Below, one piece after another: positions 22,631-28,239 of a stretch of 28,239 bases of DNA. The stretch is from Candidatus Omnitrophota bacterium. GTDB taxonomy: Bacteria > Omnitrophota > Gorgyraeia > Zapsychrales > Zapsychraceae. Position numbers and translations under genes: made by a program. The notes under the pieces are model-generated. The model did no database searches. It was not told where the DNA came from and saw only the letters and a list, made by a program, of their open reading frames with translations. The stretch lies in the NCBI GenBank assembly GCA_030634235.1, contig DAOWBD010000002.1, positions 1 to 28,239 of the forward strand, read 5' to 3'. Each line of letters opens with the position of its first letter. Position 1 is the stretch's first letter.

Positions 22631-25204
22631 TTATTTATACTCCTTCATGTCCAGCCAATTTTTTCCGGCCTTAACACTGACGATAACCGGAACGGTCAAT
22701 TCAACCGCATGTTCCATTTGATAACGAACGAGATCGACAATCGCGGCCTCTTCACTTTTTGTCGTTTCAAAAACCAATTCATCGTGAACGGTACTGATCA
22801 TCTTTGTGCTAAGTTTCCGTTCTTCGAGTTCCTTCTGAATATTGATCATCGCCACCTTCATCATGTCCGCGGCCGATCCTTGAACGGGTGTGTTGATCGC
22901 CTGTCGCTGCGCGAACTGCTTCATGGCCCCGTTCTTGCTGTTAATCTCCGGGATATACCGTCGGCGGTTCAATAATGTCAGCACATATCCCTGCTTTTCG
23001 CATTTCTTGATTTCACCATCCATGAACTTCTTGACCGCCGGGTAACGAGCGAAATACCGGTTGATAAATTCCTGCGCCTCGGCCTGAGGGACTTTAAGGT
23101 CATTTGCTAAACCAAACGCGCTCATGCCGTAGACAATCCCGAAATTCACGCGCTTCGCGGAAGTGCGCATCTGCGAGGTCACATCCTTTTCATCAACTTC
23201 AAAGATCAACGAGGCCGTAAAATCATGAATATCCTCACCCTGCGCAAACGCCTTGATCAAATTCTTGTCACCCGAGAGATGCGCGAGAATACGCAATTCA
23301 ATTTGCGAATAATCCGCAGCGATCATAATCAGATCTTTGCTCGACGGGATGATCGCCTTGCGTATCTGCCGTCCCAGTTCCGTACGGATCGGGATGTTCT
23401 GCAAGTTCGGCTGGCTCGAGCTCAGGCGCCCGGTCTCGGTCCCGGTCTGATTGAACTGCGCGTGCAGCCGCCCCGTTCGCTCGTTGATCAACTTCGGCAA
23501 GGCATCGATGTAGGTCGACTTCATCTTTGCCAGTTGCCGGTACTCTAAGATCACCGACGGAAACGCATGTTCGTTGGACAGGATCGTTAAGACCGACTCG
23601 TTGGTCGAGAATCCCGTCTTGGTCTTCTTGATCACCGGCAGCTTCAACTTTTCAAATAAAATATGGCTCAACTGCTTTGGGGAATTGAGATTAAACTCCT
23701 CCCCGGCCATCGTATAAAGCGTCGCGGTTAAATCGTCGATCTTTGCCGCGCAGTCTTTGGATAATCTTTTGAGCAGCGCGCGGTCCAAGTTAACACCCTG
23801 CTCCTCGATCTTGTAAAGAACATGGGCCAACGGCATTTCGATATCTTCAAAGAGCTGACTTAGCGACTTACCTTTAAGTTCGCCGGCTAACAACGGGTAT
23901 AACCGCTTTAAAACTTGCGCTTCATGAGCCGTTTTTGATTCCTCTGAGATCGCACATTTTAAATAATTCCAGGCCAAACTGTTCAGGCCGAAAAAGGACT
24001 GTGAGGGCCCTAGCAGATAACCGGCGAGCATTACATCAAAGGCCTTTCCACCGATACCGATATTTTTCTTCGACAGTAATTTGAAGCCCTCCTTGATATC
24101 GTAGGTCACCTTCAGGATGTTTTCATTCTCAAAGACCGGTTTAAGGGCATCGATCGCGTCGTTGTTAACCGCGTAAATATCCTTCTCATCGACCGCAATA
24201 AAGATCACCTGGCCGCTGAACAATCCGCCGTCGTCATTATCCTCGACCGTAAAGGCAAATTCCCCGGCGTCTTGGATCTTTTTCACCAGGCTTTTTACGT
24301 CTTTCGCGCTCTCAATAGAGCAGACATCGACAGTACCGCTCGCCTCTCTCGAATCAAACTCCTCGGCAAGTTTACGGAATTCAAGGTCCTGGAACATTTC
24401 AAAGAGACTGTTATTATCCGGGGCTTGAACCTTAAGCTTCTCTAGATCATATTCAAGCGGAACAGCCGTATCTAAAATGGCCAACTCTTTACTGAATCGC
24501 GCCTCTTCCTGCTGTTCAATGATCAGCTTTTCCTTAGCAGTCGGCTTCTCTGACTTCTCAAAATGTTTTAAAATCTTCTCGAGGGCCCCGAGCTCATTGA
24601 TCAACTGCGCGGCATTCACCTTGCCAATGCCTTTGACACCGGGAATATTATCCGCGGAGTCTCCCGCCAGGCCGATAAAATCGACCATATGTTTCGGGTC
24701 AAACCCCAATTTCTCTTTGATCGCCTCGGAATCAAGGATCATCTGAGTCTTACTGCCAAAGAACTTCACACTCTTGCCGGCAAGCTGATACATATCCTTA
24801 TCATCGCTGACGATCACAACATCGAGGTCTTTATTCGCCAATTTTGTCGTAATGGTCGCGATAATATCGTCGGCCTCAAATCCTCCCCGTTCAAAGATCG
24901 GAACATTAAAGGCCTGGATAACGTCCTTGATAACAGGGATCTGGCTCCTGAGGTCATCCGGCATTGGCGGGCGGTGGATCTTATATTCCGCGAACTTCTC
25001 CTGCCGGCGCGTTTTCTCCTTCGAATCAAAACAAACCGCCATGTAATCCGGCTGATATTTCTCCAGGATGCTGCGAAGCACGCGGATAAATCCGAAAACC
25101 GCGTTGGTCGGCTGCCCCTTGCTCGTCGCTAACTCCCTAATGGCGAAAAAACACCGATAGCATAGGGCATGTCCATCAATTAGAAACAACTTATGCTTAG
25201 CCAT
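22631..25204 (-). CDS. polA: DNA polymerase I
   Basis: The 857-residue enzyme has the 5' nuclease domain (about 1-290: LIDGHALCYRCFFA, CFDSKEKTRRQ, GFEADDIIAT, VSDDKDMYQL, GDSADNIPGVKGIG), a 3'-5' exonuclease-like domain (about 290-450) and the polymerase domain with motif A DYSQIELRILAHLSGD, motif B RTSAKRVNFGIVYGMS and motif C VHDELVFE. The exonuclease region lacks the catalytic DxE (FAFTVEDND in its place) and the other acidic motifs look degenerate, so proofreading is probably absent, as in Thermus and Bacillus PolA. It repairs and processes Okazaki fragments. No convincing promoter was found in the 142-base gap upstream, where TAGAAT and TTAGCT are weak at best. Confidence 0.97.
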   Translation of the reverse strand: MAKHKLFLIDGHALCYRCFFAIRELATSKGQPTNAVFGFIRVLRSILEKYQPDYMAVCFDSKEKTRRQEKFAEYKIHRPPMPDDLRSQIPVIKDVIQAFNVPIFERGGFEADDIIATITTKLANKDLDVVIVSDDKDMYQLAGKSVKFFGSKTQMILDSEAIKEKLGFDPKHMVDFIGLAGDSADNIPGVKGIGKVNAAQLINELGALEKILKHFEKSEKPTAKEKLIIEQQEEARFSKELAILDTAVPLEYDLEKLKVQAPDNNSLFEMFQDLEFRKLAEEFDSREASGTVDVCSIESAKDVKSLVKKIQDAGEFAFTVEDNDDGGLFSGQVIFIAVDEKDIYAVNNDAIDALKPVFENENILKVTYDIKEGFKLLSKKNIGIGGKAFDVMLAGYLLGPSQSFFGLNSLAWNYLKCAISEESKTAHEAQVLKRLYPLLAGELKGKSLSQLFEDIEMPLAHVLYKIEEQGVNLDRALLKRLSKDCAAKIDDLTATLYTMAGEEFNLNSPKQLSHILFEKLKLPVIKKTKTGFSTNESVLTILSNEHAFPSVILEYRQLAKMKSTYIDALPKLINERTGRLHAQFNQTGTETGRLSSSQPNLQNIPIRTELGRQIRKAIIPSSKDLIMIAADYSQIELRILAHLSGDKNLIKAFAQGEDIHDFTASLIFEVDEKDVTSQMRTSAKRVNFGIVYGMSAFGLANDLKVPQAEAQEFINRYFARYPAVKKFMDGEIKKCEKQGYVLTLLNRRRYIPEINSKNGAMKQFAQRQAINTPVQGSAADMMKVAMINIQKELEERKLSTKMISTVHDELVFETTKSEEAAIVDLVRYQMEHAVELTVPVIVSVKAGKNWLDMKEYK

Positions 25205-25346
25205 GTGGGAATTCTTTTTCTACTTCGAGTGATAAGTCATCATATGTACGTGGTCACGAATATTAAATCTTAAGGAAATGTGGGATTCTATTTAAATCTC
25301 TGTTATTGAGCTAAGGTCCATTTTTGCGGTATTATTTTCAGTAAAA

Positions 25347-26204
25347 TTACCGGGCATATTGCGGAGAAACCAAAATGGGTTCATTTGGGATCGTGGTGAG
25401 CATCTGCTGAATCTCGTGCCGTGCGGAAAGGGTATCACCCGCCTCTAACCTCTTGATTGCGTTTTCTGACTGCTCCTCTATATTTTTCTTTGACATTTCT
25501 AATATCGTTTGCTTGCGCGCGTCAATGATTTTCGGGTTCTTCGGGGAAAGATGCAGCGCATGGTCGTACTCTTTAAGGGCCTCTTTATACTTCTCGTCTT
25601 TAAAAAGGTCGTTGCCTCTTCGATAATGTTCTTGTCCCCGCTTAACGCTTTGGTAAAATTCCCTGCGGGACCTTAACTGAACCTGCTTATTGAGGGCCTC
25701 CGCTTCAAACGCCATGGCCCATTCCCTATACCTGGGGTCGATCTTCATAAGCTCGTCTTTCGCTTTTTGCGCCCATGGATCCATGGTATCGCCAAGCTCA
25801 AAGCGCAGCTTAAAATACCGTGCCGCTTTGTCCGGCTTTCCGAGTCTTTGATAAAGATAGGCCAAATTATTGTAGGGCGGCAAATAATCCCGATCGCTCT
25901 GGATCGCCCTCAGATAGAACTTTTCCGCCCGGCCATAAAGATCAATTTCCTCATAAAGAACGCCCATATCATTGAGAAGCGTCGCATTCTCCAGCCCCAA
26001 TGATGTTGCTTTCGTATAATAAGATAAGGCCTCGTTTAAATTACCTTTTTGCTGTTCTTCATAGCCTAAAGCACGATATTCTTCAGCGATTTTATCTTTG
26101 ACTTCTGCGGAAGCAAATGAATGAAAGGTAATGCAAGAAATGAAGAAAAGAAGAGCGATAATGCTTTGAAATGCTTTTTTTGACCTTCTATTTAGACTAA
26201 GCAT
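25347..26204 (-). CDS. Exported TPR-repeat protein
   Basis: The 285-residue protein starts with basic residues and a hydrophobic helix (SIIALLFFISCITFHSF) ending near ASAEV, a likely signal peptidase I site, so it is probably periplasmic. Residues about 40-145 hold three tetratricopeptide repeats (GYEEQQKGNLNEALSYYTKA, DMGVLYEEIDLYGRAEKFYL, NLAYLYQRLGKPDKAARYF), and a further one lies at about 200-230 (GNDLFKDEKYKEALKEYDHAL). TPRs bind protein partners; the partner is unknown. It has its own promoter and is separated from polA by 142 bases without a clear gene, so it is likely monocistronic or reads into polA. Confidence 0.88.
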   Translation of the reverse strand: MLSLNRRSKKAFQSIIALLFFISCITFHSFASAEVKDKIAEEYRALGYEEQQKGNLNEALSYYTKATSLGLENATLLNDMGVLYEEIDLYGRAEKFYLRAIQSDRDYLPPYNNLAYLYQRLGKPDKAARYFKLRFELGDTMDPWAQKAKDELMKIDPRYREWAMAFEAEALNKQVQLRSRREFYQSVKRGQEHYRRGNDLFKDEKYKEALKEYDHALHLSPKNPKIIDARKQTILEMSKKNIEEQSENAIKRLEAGDTLSARHEIQQMLTTIPNEPILVSPQYAR

Positions 26205-26239
26205 AATATATATTTTCTATTTTAGCAAGAAATTTTTCC

Positions 26240-26263
26240 ATCTGCCTGTTTATCTGCCTGTTT
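26240..26263. repeat. Tandem duplication of a 12-base unit in the TPR gene leader
   Basis: ATCTGCCTGTTT occurs twice without a gap (26240..26251 and 26252..26263). It lies in the 5' untranslated region, between the promoter and the ATG at 26204. Its effect is unknown. Confidence 0.85.
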
Positions 26264-26270
26264 ATCTTAT

Positions 26271-26299
26271 ATAATACAGCACAACTCGTTAATTATCAA
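26271..26299 (-). promoter_or_regulatory. Promoter of the TPR gene
   Basis: Minus strand TTGATA (26294..26299) and TATTAT (26271..26276) are 17 bases apart. The -35 overlaps the last codons of the oxidoreductase gene upstream. The leader would be about 60 bases and contain the 12-base tandem repeat. Confidence 0.7.
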
Positions 26300-27542
26300 T
26301 GAGTTCTGTAGAAACATTTTCATCACTCATTTCACCCGCATAACACCCTTCTTCGGCACAATTTCCATCTACTCCTTGTTCTTCTGTTGAAAAATCAAAA
26401 AGGGTTTTATTGAAAATATTGCCTAAAAGAGAGGCCTTCTCGTTTTCTTTATTGACCAACAAAGCGCCGACAAGAGCATTGTCTTTTAAATAAAGCCCCC
26501 GATATGTCCCGGATTCCTGATCAAAAATACGGTTAACCGTAAGCCCATCTTCGTCTATGCATCCTAAGACCGTTATGACAATTCCTTCGATTTTCTGGCT
26601 CCAGCTACATACCGGTATTGAAAATACGCTCTCTTGACCATTGATGACAGCCGCAACCGCCTTTGCCTGCTCTTCAAGTACCGGAAGCGGCGTCACCGGA
26701 TCGGGTTCACATAAACTGCATGCCTGATCAACAACAAAAACATCATCCGCGCCGGCTTTAAATTCAGGGTCAACCTCGATCTTCCGGCCCGTCGTGATCG
26801 ACGAGCTGGAAAATAACCGCAGATCCTCATCCGTTTCCATAAAAAGAATGACCTCAGCCGAAAAAACCTTTCCTGATTGAAGCCGGACCGCTTTAGCATC
26901 CTTATCGCCTAATATCTCCGCGATCGCATTCTCCGGCATAACACGTAACCCTTTTTCTTCCAATGCCCCTGTCAACCATTGCAACACCTCCGCTTCAAAG
27001 TGCCGATTTAAAAAACCGTTCTCGGAAGAAACAAGAATGACCTCTTTTTCCCGTTTGATAAAACTCATCGCGGCTTCGAGGCCGGAAAAACTGTCGGATT
27101 GGATCACGACCGTCCTGACAACCGGCAAGGCATTGACAATCTGGTCGATATCCTTAAGCTTTTTATAGCCGTAGATATTTTCCTTGTTCGTGCCCTTAAT
27201 GTTCGGATACCTGTTTTCCGGCGTATCCGTCACAAGAAGAACGTCATAATCGATTTCCTGCTTATCTTCGGTAAAGATCTTTTTGCGCTTAAAATTAATG
27301 CGGGATATTTTCTGGTCGAAAACCATGCGAACATTATGCTGTTCGTAAAAATCCTTCGTCCGGTAAAAAACATTCGCAGGAGATATCTCTTTCGCGATGA
27401 ACGCGGCGAACGCATCCCTATTATAGGGATAATGCCCGTCGAGGGCGACCACCGTGATCTCACTTTCCGTATCATTGCGGCGAACCTCTTCGATCATTTT
27501 CGCACCGGCAGCCGAACTTCCTAAAATAACGATCCTTTTCAT
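26289..27542 (-). CDS. FAD-dependent pyridine nucleotide-disulphide oxidoreductase-like protein
   Basis: The protein has an N-terminal FAD dinucleotide fold (KRIVILGSSAAGAKMIEEV, then YNRDAFAAFI), the architecture of NADH:rubredoxin or nitrite-reductase-type oxidoreductases, about 417 residues. The second nucleotide fold reads VVIQSDSFSGLEAA, where the usual GGGxxGxE is eroded, and the closing FAD motif reads VFVVDQACSL instead of the standard A-GD form. The last 40 residues are cysteine-poor but acidic (NCAEEGCYAGEM). Substrate and electron acceptor are unknown. I use ATG 27542, at the start of the KRIVILG fold; a GTG at 27551 overlaps the folD end and is also possible. It is next to folD by two bases. 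Confidence 0.8.
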   Translation of the reverse strand: MKRIVILGSSAAGAKMIEEVRRNDTESEITVVALDGHYPYNRDAFAAFIAKEISPANVFYRTKDFYEQHNVRMVFDQKISRINFKRKKIFTEDKQEIDYDVLLVTDTPENRYPNIKGTNKENIYGYKKLKDIDQIVNALPVVRTVVIQSDSFSGLEAAMSFIKREKEVILVSSENGFLNRHFEAEVLQWLTGALEEKGLRVMPENAIAEILGDKDAKAVRLQSGKVFSAEVILFMETDEDLRLFSSSSITTGRKIEVDPEFKAGADDVFVVDQACSLCEPDPVTPLPVLEEQAKAVAAVINGQESVFSIPVCSWSQKIEGIVITVLGCIDEDGLTVNRIFDQESGTYRGLYLKDNALVGALLVNKENEKASLLGNIFNKTLFDFSTEEQGVDGNCAEEGCYAGEMSDENVSTELIDN

Positions 27543-27544
27543 AC

Positions 27545-28239
27545 TTACCACTTGCCTTTCTTCTTCATCTGCGCCTTGAATGCTTCAATGCCATTGCGCA
27601 TTAACATGACCACCGTCACCGGACCGACACCGCCGGGCACCGGCGTTATAAAAGCAGCCTTTTGACAAGCAGCATTAAATTCAACATCACCAACGATCTT
27701 GTCATTAACCTGATTGATCCCGACATCAATGACCACCGCGCCTTCCTTGATCCAATCGCCCTTGATCACCGACGGCTTTCCGACGGCAACCACAACAACA
27801 TCCGCGCGGCGGACATGTTCCTCAAGCCGCCCGGCTTCGCTTGTCGCGATATGACAAACAGTGACCGTTGCGAATTGCTCGAGCAAAAGCAGGCTCAGCG
27901 GCTTGCCGACGATCACGCTGTGACCGACGATCACCGTTTCCTTCCCGTAGAGATCGATACCGGTCGATTTAATATGTTCCATCACCGACGCCGGCGTGCA
28001 GGGAATGATTCTTGTCTCACCAACAAGCATCTTCCCGATATTCGTAACATTGATCCCCTCGAGGTCCTTATCAGTATCGACATACTGCGCGACATCATTG
28101 TATTCAATGTGCCGCGGGATCGGCTTATGGATCATGATACCGTTGACGGCCTCGTCGCCGTTGAGCCGCTTGATGCATTCACTAAAATCTTCTTTGGAAA
28201 CATCTTCCTGTAAAGTTTCCAGTTCATAATCTATGCCGA
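27545..28239 (-). CDS. folD: FolD-family methylene-THF dehydrogenase, N-terminus beyond window edge
   Basis: The frame is open to the window edge, beginning GIDYELETLQEDVS, so the first part (about 50-60 residues, including the catalytic YxxxK) is not seen. FolD oxidises methylene-THF with NADP and hydrolyses methenyl-THF. Seen are PCTPASVMEHI, VIVGHSVIVGKPLSLLLL, VAVGKPSVIKGDWIKEGAVVID (in parts), and ITPVPGGVGPVTVVMLMRN. Two positions differ from E. coli FolD: the VQLPLP box is IHKPIP, placing His where Q98 lies, and DVDG is DLEG, placing Glu at D121. R in the VVGRS motif is His. A paralog or altered activity is possible. Confidence 0.9.
   Translation of the reverse strand, partial: GIDYELETLQEDVSKEDFSECIKRLNGDEAVNGIMIHKPIPRHIEYNDVAQYVDTDKDLEGINVTNIGKMLVGETRIIPCTPASVMEHIKSTGIDLYGKETVIVGHSVIVGKPLSLLLLEQFATVTVCHIATSEAGRLEEHVRRADVVVVAVGKPSVIKGDWIKEGAVVIDVGINQVNDKIVGDVEFNAACQKAAFITPVPGGVGPVTVVMLMRNGIEAFKAQMKKKGKW

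Noticed and set aside
25205..25346. Promoter for polA in the 142-base gap.
   Set aside because: Only weak hexamers (TTAGCT, TAGAAT) at poor spacing; not enough for a call.

Overview
This 28.2 kb window is dense bacterial chromosome. Every gene I can support reads on the minus strand, so biological order runs from the right edge to the left. Housekeeping genes are intact or nearly so. No rRNA, tRNA, prophage or CRISPR is visible. Short dispersed palindromic repeats, a group IIC intron relic, a c-di-GMP riboswitch and the style of several small cysteine-rich hypothetical proteins suggest an uncultured Gram-negative lineage of the Omnitrophota (PVC-like) kind. That assignment is from remembered protein style, not a database match. 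TAG, TAA and TGA all serve as stops, so the genetic code is standard.

Right part (28239 to about 12900): a FolD lacking its N-terminus at the window edge, an FAD oxidoreductase, and a TPR lipoprotein-like or exported protein with its own promoter. Then comes a tightly packed series: polA, glgA, coaE, rho, rpmE, prfA, prmC, murA, trpG, trpD, trpC, trpF. Many neighbours overlap by 4 to 17 bases, which suggests long co-transcribed runs. murA is full length except for one in-frame TAG at codon 62.

Middle (about 12880 to 9830): a strong promoter directly downstream of trpF drives an RNA with the landmarks of a c-di-GMP-I (GEMM-I) riboswitch, followed by a textbook intrinsic terminator. Beyond it lies a two-gene operon: an uncharacterised helical, possibly HEPN-like protein and a cysteine-cluster protein. 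Next is a DAHP synthase with its own promoter. A degraded C-terminal gene fragment follows, then its terminator, then a 220-base group IIC intron relic inserted exactly behind that terminator, then a pair of palindromes.

Left part (9830 to 1): a zinc-ribbon protein, a candidate 26-residue ORF coupled to an M20 peptidase, a DUF4184/YdjM-like membrane protein, a DUF3108 exported protein, LemA with an M48 protease fused to GYF_2 and zinc ribbons, a helical hypothetical, trpB-trpA, a 560-base mosaic of dispersed repeats, an M16 peptidase, and the start of a small protein cut by the window edge.

The metabolic theme is aromatic amino acid synthesis: DAHP synthase feeds the shikimate pathway, trpGDCF make indole-glycerol phosphate and trpBA make tryptophan. 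The trp genes are split into two blocks about 9 kb apart and trpE is not in the window.
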